A stretch of 51,840 nucleotides of DNA from a virus: positions 1-51,840 of the IMG/VR virus record IMGVR_UViG_3300038361_000101; one strand, 5' to 3'. Of this stretch, positions 8,519-15,216 are shown piece by piece (within the stretch, counting starts at the first letter, position 1; each line of letters opens with the position of its first letter). The translations under genes and the position numbers were made by a program. Under the pieces are notes generated by a model. It did not search any database. It saw nothing but the letters and a program-made list of their open reading frames with translations, and was not told where the DNA came from.

Positions 8519-8686
8519 ATGACTTGGAATGAATTCAAAAAATGTATTGATGATCAGATAGAAGATATGAACATTGACAAAGATTTGGAGCTGGAGTACA
8601 TCGACATCTCCTATCCTTGCCTTGATCATCCTTCTTGTCAACCTACTGTCTATGCAGATGAAAATGGTATAGCTATCCAACCGTAA
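8519..8686 (+). CDS. Tiny acidic protein (55 aa)
   Basis: Start at ATG 8519, placed 6 nt after GGAGG at 8508-8512, which lies in the end of the preceding gene. Begins MTWNEFKKCIDDQIEDMNID. Not recognised; the helix-then-beta pattern resembles the next gene, suggesting a shared small fold. Confidence 0.55.
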   Translation: MTWNEFKKCIDDQIEDMNIDKDLELEYIDISYPCLDHPSCQPTVYADENGIAIQP

Positions 8687-8695
8687 GGGAGAGAT

Positions 8696-8887
8696 ATGAA
8701 TTGGGATAAAGTAGAAAAATTAATAATAGAAATTGCGGATGAAGCAAAGATTGATCTCAATGAGGTGGGGTCAATTACAATTCATAAAGATGGACCAACA
8801 CAAAGCATTCACATCGCCGCTAAAGTATTTTTCACACACGAAAAGTACGGTGAATTAAGTGATATGTATATCGTAGAATCTAATTGA
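8696..8887 (+). CDS. Tiny protein of unknown function (63 aa)
   Basis: Begins MNWDKVEKLIIEIADEAKID; a helical N-terminus followed by beta-like segments. Ribosome binding site GGGAGAG. It is the last of the small genes before the repeated ACCGGAGGA spacers begin. Confidence 0.58.
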   Translation: MNWDKVEKLIIEIADEAKIDLNEVGSITIHKDGPTQSIHIAAKVFFTHEKYGELSDMYIVESN

Positions 8888-8905
8888 ACCACCGGAGGAG
8901 GAAGG

Positions 8906-9142
8906 ATGATGAAAATAATTAGAGTTAACTCATGTGAGGAGTGTCAGCATTCGTCATTTATGAAATGCGAAAAAAGAATCTATACTGGCAGTTCTCAATG
9001 CACCGTGGACGGTGTTAGGGATGATTGTCCACTGGAAGATGCAGTGGAATGTCCAATCTGTGAGGGTCCGTCATGCGTTCACACCGAGCAAGCGTGGAAG
9101 GCGTACTTTAAAATCCCAGCACCACCGGAGGATGAGAAATGA
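8906..9142 (+). CDS. Small Cys-rich zinc-binding protein
   Basis: 78 residues with C-x2-C, C, C, then DDCPLED and CPICEGPSC, enough for two zinc sites. The SCEECQHSSF...DDCPLED layout is common in small uncharacterised phage proteins. Start at 8906 or the ATG at 8909; the GGAGGAGGAAGG run is directly upstream. Ends in PPEDEK, encoded by the next junction repeat. Function unknown. Confidence 0.62.
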   Translation: MMKIIRVNSCEECQHSSFMKCEKRIYTGSSQCTVDGVRDDCPLEDAVECPICEGPSCVHTEQAWKAYFKIPAPPEDEK

Positions 9143-9369
9143 GCGTTAATTATATCAATCGAGAAAACGATGAGGAAATAATAGACATAGTTCGGTCAGT
9201 TTTAGACAACGGGACTGGTAAGGCAGAGACGGCGAATGAACACATATTAATAAAACTTATGCAGCTTCGTGGAACACCTATAGTTTCGTTTGATTATGAT
9301 CAAGAACAAGTTGATTATCACCACCAACATTGGCAAAATGAATCTGTGACACCGGAGGATAAGAAATGA
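9139..9369 (+). CDS. Small protein of unknown function
   Basis: 76 residues, overlapping the previous stop (ATGA) and ending in TPEDKK encoded by a junction repeat. No cysteines, unlike its neighbours. Has a helical middle segment (NDEEIIDIVRSVLDNG). Not recognised. Confidence 0.58.
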   Translation: MSVNYINRENDEEIIDIVRSVLDNGTGKAETANEHILIKLMQLRGTPIVSFDYDQEQVDYHHQHWQNESVTPEDKK

Positions 9370-9527
9370 CAGAACTAAAGCCATGCCCGTTTTGCGGGTC
9401 AACTGATGTTGAATACATTGATTTTTATGTCGCATGTAATAGGTGCAGCGCCATGGGGCCAAGCGATGAGTCGGACATAGACATAATCAAAGCCTGGAAC
9501 ACCCGCACACCACCGGAGGAGGAATGA
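9366..9527 (+). CDS. Lar-like zinc-ribbon protein (53 aa)
   Basis: Begins MTELKPCPFCGSTDVEYIDF, has a second Cys pair CNRC, and ends with IIKAWNTR. This LKPCPFCG...C-x2-C...A-W-N-x-R pattern is that of the Lar restriction-alleviation family, small phage and prophage proteins that modulate type I restriction or accompany anti-restriction functions. ATGA overlaps join it to both neighbours. The family match is clear from the motif; anti-restriction activity is inferred. Confidence 0.72.
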   Translation: MTELKPCPFCGSTDVEYIDFYVACNRCSAMGPSDESDIDIIKAWNTRTPPEEE

Positions 9528-9853
9528 TGAAACTTAAACCATGCCCGTTTTGCTCTGATACACATATCCGTATTGTAAGAACAGACTTTGGCAATATTGA
9601 ATACCAAGGTCAATGTCTGCACTGCGGAGCAACGGCAGGGCATCTACGAGAGACAAGGGATGAAGCCATAAAAGCCTGGAACGCCCGCACCTCCGGAGGA
9701 GGAGAAATGAACGTCTATTGTCCAAAATGCGGTGGATGGTACATCGTAACAAATGTCTGGGGGGACATCAGTCCCGGCAATGTGGTATGCACGTGTGACC
9801 ACTGTGGGACCGAATGGAACATTGAAATCTCATTTACTGAGGAGAAAAAATGA
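9524..9853 (+). CDS. Lar-like zinc ribbon fused to a second zinc ribbon
   Basis: 109 residues. Residues 1-55 repeat the Lar pattern (KLKPCPFC, CLHCG, AIKAWNAR). After a GGG linker a second ribbon follows (CPKCGGW and CDHCGTEW). The linker is encoded by a junction repeat, and an in-frame ATG at 9707 sits 3-8 nt after GGAGGAGG, so a separate 48-residue ribbon protein could also be made. The likely history is fusion of two cassettes by loss of the stop codon between them. The gene overlaps the glycosyltransferase start by 4 bases. Confidence 0.7.
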   Translation: MMKLKPCPFCSDTHIRIVRTDFGNIEYQGQCLHCGATAGHLRETRDEAIKAWNARTSGGGEMNVYCPKCGGWYIVTNVWGDISPGNVVCTCDHCGTEWNIEISFTEEKK

Positions 9854-10947
9854 AACCTGAAGTTAGTATTGTAATGCCAATCTATAACACGGTGAGTAGA
9901 AATGGTACTATGATCCACACTGCCATTAACTCACTACTGAATCAAACCTTTAAAGATTTCCAATTACTAATTTTAGATAATCTATCCACAGATGATACCC
10001 AAGAAATCTGTACCACGTATGCCAAACAAGATAGTAGAATAAGATTTTTCATTGATTCAAAACAGAGATTTCCAGAAGGGGGTATAAACAAACTATGCGA
10101 AATGGTGGACACCCCTTACATGATGATAGCTAATGATGATGATAAATGGGAACCATCCTACATTGAAAAGCTCTATAAGATTCTACAATCAAATAAGGAT
10201 ATAGATGCTGCGTACACTAATGGAAGTTTCATGAGTGTAACCGATAATGTTGGTGGAGTAATAATTCCAAAAGGTAATGAAGTTGACTACACAAAAGATG
10301 TACCTACAAATTTCTTCACGTTTATCCAAACACGAAATGTAATTCCTCTACTATTCGGTTTATTCAGAACTGAGTCCTACAAAAAATGTCTACCCTATAC
10401 TCCATTTGATACACTAAAAGCTAATGTCGATAATATTTTTGCAGCCAAATTTTTTCTCTTCGGGGGGAAATCATTTCTTTTAAACGAACATCTATTCTAC
10501 TATAGAAACAAGCCTCGCAAATTGGAGGAGGGTGTCGTAGAAGGAATGCCTAAAAACCCTACGCTTATATGGATATTTTATGTTGCACACCAACTTAATT
10601 TTTACATGGAACTAACTAAAAATTTCCCCAACAATATAACATACAGAATAGTAACCTTAGACAGTTGTTTACAAAGACTTCCTGCATTAATAAAATGGGT
10701 TCTAAAAGATGTGACAACGAAAGAATCTGATAAACGTGTTGTCAGTGAGGTTTATTCTATGTTACCACAACCTAGAAAAGCTGATGGACAAATCACAATC
10801 GGGGGGTTAACCAACGAAATAAATAATTTTATGATCAAAATAGAAGAAATATTGCACTACATAGACCTAAAAATAGGGTATAATCACACCGTAAACACTC
10901 TACGCTACCTGATGAGTGATGTTAATAATTCAATTCAAGGAGATTAA
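9850..10947 (+). CDS. Family 2 (GT-A) glycosyltransferase
   Basis: 365 residues. The N-terminal domain is typical GT2: VSIVMPIYN at 5-13, a QTFKDFQLLILDN segment, and the nucleotide-sugar/metal-binding acidic motif (NDDDKWEP) at about 95-102. The C-terminal ~150 residues are helical and not recognised. It would transfer a sugar from an activated donor to an unknown acceptor; in phages the acceptor can be a modified DNA base, a virion protein or host surface polysaccharide. Given the deazaguanine genes in this genome, DNA glycosylation is possible but there is no direct evidence. The start overlaps the preceding zinc-ribbon gene. Confidence 0.82.
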   Translation: MKPEVSIVMPIYNTVSRNGTMIHTAINSLLNQTFKDFQLLILDNLSTDDTQEICTTYAKQDSRIRFFIDSKQRFPEGGINKLCEMVDTPYMMIANDDDKWEPSYIEKLYKILQSNKDIDAAYTNGSFMSVTDNVGGVIIPKGNEVDYTKDVPTNFFTFIQTRNVIPLLFGLFRTESYKKCLPYTPFDTLKANVDNIFAAKFFLFGGKSFLLNEHLFYYRNKPRKLEEGVVEGMPKNPTLIWIFYVAHQLNFYMELTKNFPNNITYRIVTLDSCLQRLPALIKWVLKDVTTKESDKRVVSEVYSMLPQPRKADGQITIGGLTNEINNFMIKIEEILHYIDLKIGYNHTVNTLRYLMSDVNNSIQGD

Positions 10948-10949
10948 TC

Positions 10950-11000
10950 ATGAACGGAAGAAAGATCAAAATAAATCTTTACTTTCCCAAAGGGTTTTAA
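10950..11000 (+). CDS. Possible 16-residue micro-ORF or gene remnant
   Basis: MNGRKIKINLYFPKGF with a good AAGGAG 6 nt upstream of the ATG. It overlaps the promoter of structured RNA copy 2. It may be a leader peptide, or the surviving 5' end of a gene truncated when the RNA-HNH cassette arrived. Confidence 0.3.
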   Translation: MNGRKIKINLYFPKGF

Positions 11001-11006
11001 TACAAT
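10978..11006 (+). promoter_or_regulatory. Sigma70-like promoter of structured RNA copy 2
   Basis: TTTACT at 10978-10983, 17-bp spacer, TACAAT at 11001-11006. The sequence following the -10 box (TTTATTGTCGAACTAATG) resembles that of copy 5, so the whole promoter-leader unit is related. Confidence 0.58.
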
Positions 11007-11012
11007 GTTTAT

Positions 11013-11120
11013 TGTCGAACTAATGATGCCAAAGAGAAATTCAATAAAGCTTGAGAATCTCTGCATCGTGAGGTGCAGGGGGGTTATCATTAACTCCGAC
11101 AATTCTCAGGCTTTTCTTTT
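11013..11120 (+). ncRNA. Five-copy pseudoknotted three-way-junction RNA, copy 2
   Basis: P1: 11047-11058 with 11102-11113 (AAGCTTGAGAAT against ATTCTCAGGCTT, one G-T). P2: 11060-11067 with 11072-11079 around GTGA at 11068-11071. P3: GGGTTA 11081-11086 with TAACTC 11091-11096. Leader TAATGATG 11021-11028 pairs with TATCATTA 11085-11092 in P3 (one G-T). Compared with copy 1, P2 replaces an A-T pair by G-C, and the leader and P3 change together. A CTTTTCTTTTT run and GGAG follow, then the HNH gene. Confidence 0.72.
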
Positions 11121-11132
11121 TGGAGATTTGCT

Positions 11133-11837
11133 ATGAAAAAACTAAATAGAGGAGAAGCACCTTTATGTAGTTGTGGTTGTGGTAAACAAGTTAATTGGAA
11201 GGATGGAAGATGGAACAGATTTATAAACCATCACTGGGGAAAAGGAAGAATTGTATCCAAAAGAACCAAACAAAGATTATCCAAAGCAAATAAAAAATAT
11301 ACATCTAACGAAAAAATTCTTACACAGGAACTTCTTAAAAAACTTTTACATTATAATCCATCTACTGGATTATTTAGATGGAAACTACCCTTTGGAAAAC
11401 AAAAAATAAATGGAATAGCTGGTGGTAAAAATTCTCAGGGATATACTATTATCAGCATTAACTCAAAATTATACCGTGCCGCAAGACTCGCATTTCTTTA
11501 TATGGAAGGGTACTTTCCTGAGTATCATGTCGATCATATAAATAGAATCAGAGATGATAATAGATGGGAAAATCTTCGACATATAACACAGCAATGTAAC
11601 AATCGAAACACTTCAAAACGTAGTGATAATACATCAGGGATAACAGGTGTTACTTGGAATAAACTAAGTAAAAAATGGGTTAGTCAAATAAGCACCAATG
11701 GTAAAAATAAATATTTAGGTATATTTGGAACTCTCAAAGAAGCAGCAAAAATACGATGGGAAGCTGAAGTAAAATATGATTACCCTAATTGCAACACAAC
11801 GTCAAGTGCGTATCAATTCTTACAGGAGAATAAATAA
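11133..11837 (+). CDS. HNH endonuclease with AP2-type DNA-binding domain
   Basis: 234 residues. An N-terminal Cys module (CSCGCGKQV) like those in the gene at 2492 is followed by an HNH_3-type nuclease: VDHINRIRDDNRWENLRHIT with the catalytic histidines and asparagines at about 135-155. The C-terminal SGITGVTWNKLSKKWVSQI segment is an AP2-like DNA-binding domain. The genes at 20686 and 24666 are clear paralogues lacking the N-terminal module. Its last codons (TTACAGGAGAAT) supply the ribosome binding site of the PRPP synthetase gene, whose ATG overlaps its TAA. Confidence 0.88.
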   Translation: MKKLNRGEAPLCSCGCGKQVNWKDGRWNRFINHHWGKGRIVSKRTKQRLSKANKKYTSNEKILTQELLKKLLHYNPSTGLFRWKLPFGKQKINGIAGGKNSQGYTIISINSKLYRAARLAFLYMEGYFPEYHVDHINRIRDDNRWENLRHITQQCNNRNTSKRSDNTSGITGVTWNKLSKKWVSQISTNGKNKYLGIFGTLKEAAKIRWEAEVKYDYPNCNTTSSAYQFLQENK

Positions 11838-12784
11838 TGAATAATGGAAGAACATTAAAAATTATTGATGGATCAGCAAATACACCCCTTGTCAATGAAT
11901 TATGTACATTCAAAGGATTAGAAAGAGCTTGGTCTAAAACTGTAGTAACATCATTCTCAGATGGGGAAACGTGTATAAAAATAAATGAAAATGTGAGAGG
12001 CGCCGATGTTTTCATCCTCCAACCAACATGTCCACCAGTAAATGATAATCTAATAAAACTATGTTTGATCCTTGACGCACTAAAAAGAAGTAACTGCTGG
12101 AGAATCACTGCTGTCATACCCTACTTCGGTTATGCAAGGCAAGATAAAAAACTGCAACCTAGAGTTCCAATCTCTGCTAAAGCTGTTGCCGATATTATTC
12201 AGACAGTTGGTGTTGATCGTATCTTAACAATGGACTTACATTCTAATCAAATACAGGGTTACTTCAATTGTCCAGTAGACCATCTTTTTGCATCTTCAAT
12301 ATTCTTAAAACATATGAAAGAAAATTTAGAGGAAAGTACTGTATTGGTATCACCAGATGTTGGAGGTGTTGCGAGAACTGTATACTATGCTAAAAAATTG
12401 CACAAAGAAACCGCTATCATCCATAAAACTAGAATTGCTTCTAACAAAGTTGGACGTATGATTTTATTAGGAAATGTTAGAAATAAAAGTGTGGCGATTA
12501 TAGACGACATGGCGGATACAGCAGGCACATTATGCAAAGCAGCAACACTACTCAAAGATGCTGGAGCTAAAAAGATTATGGCTTATGTTTCTCATGGTGT
12601 ATTCTCTGGTAGTGCTTATGACAAAATAGAAAAATCTGATTTTGATATTGTGTATGCTACAGATTCAATTCCAAATGACGGTCCAAGACCTAAGAAAATA
12701 CAAACTATATCCTGTGCTCCTTTACTTGCAAAAGCTATAATTAATATTCATAAGGAAACATCAATTTCTTGTCTATTCGAATAG
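11837..12784 (+). CDS. prs: Ribose-phosphate pyrophosphokinase (PRPP synthetase)
   Basis: 315 residues, the usual Prs length. Recognisable are FSDGETCIKINENVRG near 40, RQDKK near 97-101, the metal-binding region MDLHSNQIQGYF near 130, and the PRPP loop (IIDDMADTAGTL) near 220. It converts ribose 5-phosphate and ATP to PRPP, the donor for nucleotide and NAD synthesis. Phages with such genes usually boost nucleotide or NAD supply; here NAD is also needed by the phage ligase. No partner nicotinamide phosphoribosyltransferase is in the window. Confidence 0.93.
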   Translation: MNNGRTLKIIDGSANTPLVNELCTFKGLERAWSKTVVTSFSDGETCIKINENVRGADVFILQPTCPPVNDNLIKLCLILDALKRSNCWRITAVIPYFGYARQDKKLQPRVPISAKAVADIIQTVGVDRILTMDLHSNQIQGYFNCPVDHLFASSIFLKHMKENLEESTVLVSPDVGGVARTVYYAKKLHKETAIIHKTRIASNKVGRMILLGNVRNKSVAIIDDMADTAGTLCKAATLLKDAGAKKIMAYVSHGVFSGSAYDKIEKSDFDIVYATDSIPNDGPRPKKIQTISCAPLLAKAIINIHKETSISCLFE

Positions 12785-12796
12785 GAGGAGATTACT

Positions 12797-12955
12797 ATGA
12801 AAAAATTATGGCATGCTATATTAGGTACAGCAATCATATGTCTAATAATATATGGTTTCTATTGGATTGTAAAAACAGTAACTTACACTATTTTTTATGA
12901 AGATATGGTGAAAGCTACAATAACAGAAATGGTTAAACAGGTGGCATTACGATGA
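12797..12955 (+). CDS. Small single-pass membrane protein (52 aa)
   Basis: Begins MKKLWHAILGTAIICLIIYG; residues 8-27 form one transmembrane segment after a short basic N-terminus, followed by a helical tail. GGAGGAG lies upstream and the stop overlaps the next start (ATGA). Function unknown. Confidence 0.6.
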   Translation: MKKLWHAILGTAIICLIIYGFYWIVKTVTYTIFYEDMVKATITEMVKQVALR

Positions 12956-13323
12956 TAATACCAAATTGGGAAGACGGTAGAGAGGGTACTATTCCTTGGT
13001 CTTTTATATTAGGATCAGATACCAACCATAGAGAAATACTGGAAAGACTTCTACAAGACCATACATCCATGAATGAATTATCACGTTATCTTGGAGTGTC
13101 TTTCAGTGGTATACGAATCAAATTTGAACATGAAGGAATACATATTAAAAGGAAAAGACCACTTATAGAAAGGTTGAGAGAACTCGGTCCAGTATACAAT
13201 ATGACATCAAAAGAAATAGGTGCTAACCTTGGTGTACCTGCAAACTCTGTAACTAGATGTTGTAGGAAACATAGTATTCCTTATAGAAAAATACCGACAG
13301 GGGGTGATACGAGATGCGTCTAA
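12952..13323 (+). CDS. Protein with two helix-turn-helix segments
   Basis: 123 residues. Two HTH-like stretches are visible, MNELSRYLGVSFSGIRIKFE (about 42-61) and MTSKEIGANLGVPANSVTRC (about 84-103), each followed by a basic IHIKRK or IPYRKI segment. A DNA-binding, perhaps regulatory, role is likely. It overlaps both neighbouring genes. Confidence 0.68.
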   Translation: MIIPNWEDGREGTIPWSFILGSDTNHREILERLLQDHTSMNELSRYLGVSFSGIRIKFEHEGIHIKRKRPLIERLRELGPVYNMTSKEIGANLGVPANSVTRCCRKHSIPYRKIPTGGDTRCV

Positions 13324-13781
13324 AAGTGGAATTAGTACCAAAATCATCATTCTATTCCAACATGCGAAAGGTCCTGTCTAAAGATGCATGGGATTTACTG
13401 CGTAAATCTGTCTACAGAAAAGCCAATTATCGTTGTGAAGTTTGCGGTGCAAAAGGTAGGATGAATTGTCATGAAATTTGGAAGTACGATGATGGTAGGG
13501 GGGTCCAAATTCTGAGGGGATACGAATGCTTATGTGATTGGTGTCATCACGTGCGCCATATAGGTTTTGCCTCTATTCTAGCTTCTAAGGGTAAGCTAGA
13601 CTATGAAAAAGTTGTTAAGCACTTTTGTAAGGTCAATAACTGCTCTACAGAAGCATTCAGAACCCATGTTAATGCTGCTTACGTACTTTGGAAAAAGAGG
13701 TCTAAAATTAAATGGCGAGTAGACATGATAACCTATCACCAAAACAGGAATGATTTCATAACAAAGGAGATTATACCATGA
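13314..13781 (+). CDS. HNH-like zinc-binding protein
   Basis: 155 residues. CEVCGAKGRMNCHEIW and CDWCHHVRHIGFA form a His-Me/HNH-like core with two zinc knuckles at about 43-47 and 80-83. The catalytic arrangement is less canonical than in the other HNH genes here (CHEIW in place of HHI), so nuclease activity is uncertain. It has no AP2 or Cys module and is not linked to a structured RNA, so it may be an ordinary phage HNH protein rather than a homing enzyme. Confidence 0.62.
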   Translation: MRLKVELVPKSSFYSNMRKVLSKDAWDLLRKSVYRKANYRCEVCGAKGRMNCHEIWKYDDGRGVQILRGYECLCDWCHHVRHIGFASILASKGKLDYEKVVKHFCKVNNCSTEAFRTHVNAAYVLWKKRSKIKWRVDMITYHQNRNDFITKEIIP

Positions 13782-13948
13782 AAAATGCAGTTAGCAGATT
13801 ACAAGCAGATATTCCAACAAAATTATTTACACAATTTAAAACCGTGGCACTAATTAAAAATAAATCTATACGAAATGCACTAATCCATATTATTCAAAAA
13901 TATGTGGAAGAAGAATCTAAAGAAGTAATAAAAATTCTTAGAGAATAA
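13778..13948 (+). CDS. Ribbon-helix-helix DNA-binding protein (56 aa)
   Basis: Begins MKNAVSRLQADIPTKLFTQF. The pattern of a beta strand with DIPTKLFTQFK, then VALIKNKSIRNALIHII and KYVEEE, matches the Arc/CopG ribbon-helix-helix fold (strand, helix A, helix B). AAAGGAG is 10 nt upstream of the ATG at 13778, which overlaps the preceding stop. Probably a small transcription regulator. Confidence 0.6.
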   Translation: MKNAVSRLQADIPTKLFTQFKTVALIKNKSIRNALIHIIQKYVEEESKEVIKILRE

Positions 13949-13961
13949 AAGAAATCATCAC

Positions 13962-14054
13962 ATGATCTACTTAATACTATTCGGAGACAAATGGTGGACA
14001 GACTATGAGGTGATAGAGGCTTACATTTCAGAAGAACGTGCAGAAGGGATTTAA
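13962..14054 (+). CDS. Possible 30-residue ORF, maybe a truncated gene
   Basis: MIYLILFGDKWWTDYEVIEA... ending EERAEGI. The pattern resembles the N-terminus of small phage proteins of the type V-Y-G-D...E-V-I-x-A-[FY]-x-S-x-E-x-A. The ribosome binding site is weak and the frame ends early, so it may be a decayed gene. Confidence 0.3.
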   Translation: MIYLILFGDKWWTDYEVIEAYISEERAEGI

Positions 14055-14308
14055 ATTAATACCTCTTTCATCTAAAGTATGGGATACTTTTTGGAAAACT
14101 AACCTATAACTAAAAGTATTCGATCAAACGTTCGAATACTATTATTAATGATTAAATTTTCTCGGTAATATAGTAATTAAAACAGCACCTTCCAATCTAT
14201 AGTAGATGACTATATATTAAATAGTGATTTAACCTCTTGACGATTAGAATTCTATTTGAGAAGCTATTAACTTCTATAATTAGGTTCTAATCTCAAGGGG
14301 GTTCCATC
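14055..14308. other. 254-bp intergenic region with inverted repeats
   Basis: No gene. Contains a 9-bp inverted repeat AGTATTCGA (14115-14123) / TCGAATACT (14132-14140) around 8 nt, which could be an operator or a terminator without a U-run. Nearer the next gene, TATAAT at 14275-14280 could be a -10 box, but no good -35 lies 16-18 bp upstream. TTGAGA (14256-14261) and TCTCAA, and TTAGAA and TTCTAA, form interleaved inverted repeats. Confidence 0.4.
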
Positions 14309-14680
14309 ATGAAAAAATTCTGTCTCGCAACAATTCTAATCGTCCTGTTTATTCCCATCACAGTATTAGCAAAACATCAATTTGTGGAAAGGTACTATCA
14401 AGACATTTGGTGCTCCCAACAAGGTGGACAAGTGGAAGTCATTCTGGATGATGGCACACGTTGCGATTGTTTAACAGATACTCTTTCAACAGAAGTGGAT
14501 TTTGCTAGTAAATGGTATGAAGGAGTTTCTCAAGCACTTCACTACTCAATGAAAACTGGTCGTCCAGGGGGTCTACTCCTAATAGTAGAATCTGACAAGG
14601 ACTGGAAATTCGTAGATCGAGCCAGAAATTTAGTAGAATTTTTTCAACTCCCAATAACCGTCTATACAATCTCACCTTAA
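14309..14680 (+). CDS. Exported small protein with signal peptide
   Basis: 123 residues. Residues 1-21 form a classic signal peptide (basic MKK, hydrophobic core, cleavage after VLA). The mature part has CSQQGGQVEVILDDGTRCDC near 35-54, a pattern seen in uncharacterised secreted bacterial proteins, and four cysteines that may pair in the periplasm. Strong ribosome binding site (AAGGGGG). Surrounded by non-coding DNA on both sides, so it looks like an independently acquired gene. Function unknown. Confidence 0.65.
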   Translation: MKKFCLATILIVLFIPITVLAKHQFVERYYQDIWCSQQGGQVEVILDDGTRCDCLTDTLSTEVDFASKWYEGVSQALHYSMKTGRPGGLLLIVESDKDWKFVDRARNLVEFFQLPITVYTISP

Positions 14681-14689
14681 AAAAATACC

Positions 14690-14718
14690 TTGACTTTCAT
14701 ATTGTCATTTGTTATTCT
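14690..14718 (+). promoter_or_regulatory. Sigma70-like promoter of structured RNA copy 3
   Basis: TTGACT at 14690-14695, 17-bp spacer, TATTCT at 14713-14718, just after the exported-protein gene. Same -10 hexamer as copy 1. Confidence 0.62.
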
Positions 14719-14724
14719 ATTTTC

Positions 14725-14893
14725 GTCTGAAAAAATCACAATGTTAAAAGAGTATAAATATGAAATCAAATGAATCAAATCAACTAAATAGCGCCAGAGA
14801 ATCTTATATCGTGAGGTATAGGGTAAGTACTCTTCACACCCCTCCACGTGTGATTGTGAGCTTACAGACAATTCTCTGGCGCTATTTTTATTT
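14725..14893 (+). ncRNA. Five-copy pseudoknotted three-way-junction RNA, copy 3
   Basis: P1 is a perfect 17-bp stem, 14786-14802 with 14871-14887. P2: 14803-14810 with 14815-14822 around GTGA. P3 is enlarged: GTAAG 14823-14827 with CTTAC 14861-14865, and TCACAC 14834-14839 with GTGTGA 14848-14853. Leader TCACAAT 14736-14742 is complementary to ATTGTGA 14853-14859. A U-rich ATTTTTATTTAT tail and GGGGG follow. Unlike the other four copies, the next gene is not an endonuclease, which shows the RNA is not merely part of the HNH genes. Confidence 0.7.
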
Positions 14894-14905
14894 ATAGGGG
14901 GACTG

Positions 14906-15184
14906 ATGGGAACTAGTAAAGAGACATCTGACTCTGCCAAAGATTTAGAAAAGTTGATAGTAAAATATCTCAATGCATTATCACATGAGGTTGGTAAAAT
15001 CTTTGGTGGAGATGGATTATCAGTACTAAATCCAATACTAGCACATTTATCTATAGAGAAAATGATAGAAACCAGAGGTTATTTTGAAACACTCCAGATG
15101 ATAAAAACTATTTACACAAAAGTTGAAGGGGATGCTATCAGACAAATGGCTCAGCAAGAAAGTAAATCTGCTACTAAACATTAA
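14906..15184 (+). CDS. Small helical protein downstream of structured RNA copy 3
   Basis: 92 residues, mostly helical, beginning MGTSKETSDSAKDLEKLIVK. No motif recognised and no resemblance to the HNH genes that follow the other RNA copies. Ribosome binding site GGGGG is 9 nt upstream. It lies directly before the replication gene at 15217. Confidence 0.6.
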   Translation: MGTSKETSDSAKDLEKLIVKYLNALSHEVGKIFGGDGLSVLNPILAHLSIEKMIETRGYFETLQMIKTIYTKVEGDAIRQMAQQESKSATKH

Positions 15185-15216
15185 CCTCTTGGACGGGGCA
15201 CGAAAGAGAGTAAAGA

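Larger units (their letters stand above)
8889..9706 (+). repeat. Repeated ACCGGAGGA gene-junction sequence (five copies)
   Basis: A CCACCGGAGGA-type sequence recurs at about 8889-8900, 9121-9132, 9350-9361, 9510-9522 and, as CTCCGGAGGAGG, at 9691-9702. Each is the ribosome binding site of the next small gene and also encodes the C-terminal tail of the gene before it (PPEDEK, TPEDKK, TPPEEE and RTSGGGE). The repetition suggests that the small genes are exchanged or duplicated as cassettes by recombination at the junctions. Confidence 0.6.

Noticed and set aside
14237-14280. TTGACG as -35 of a promoter for the exported-protein gene
   Set aside because: No -10-like hexamer at 16-18 bp; TATAAT at 14275 is too far.
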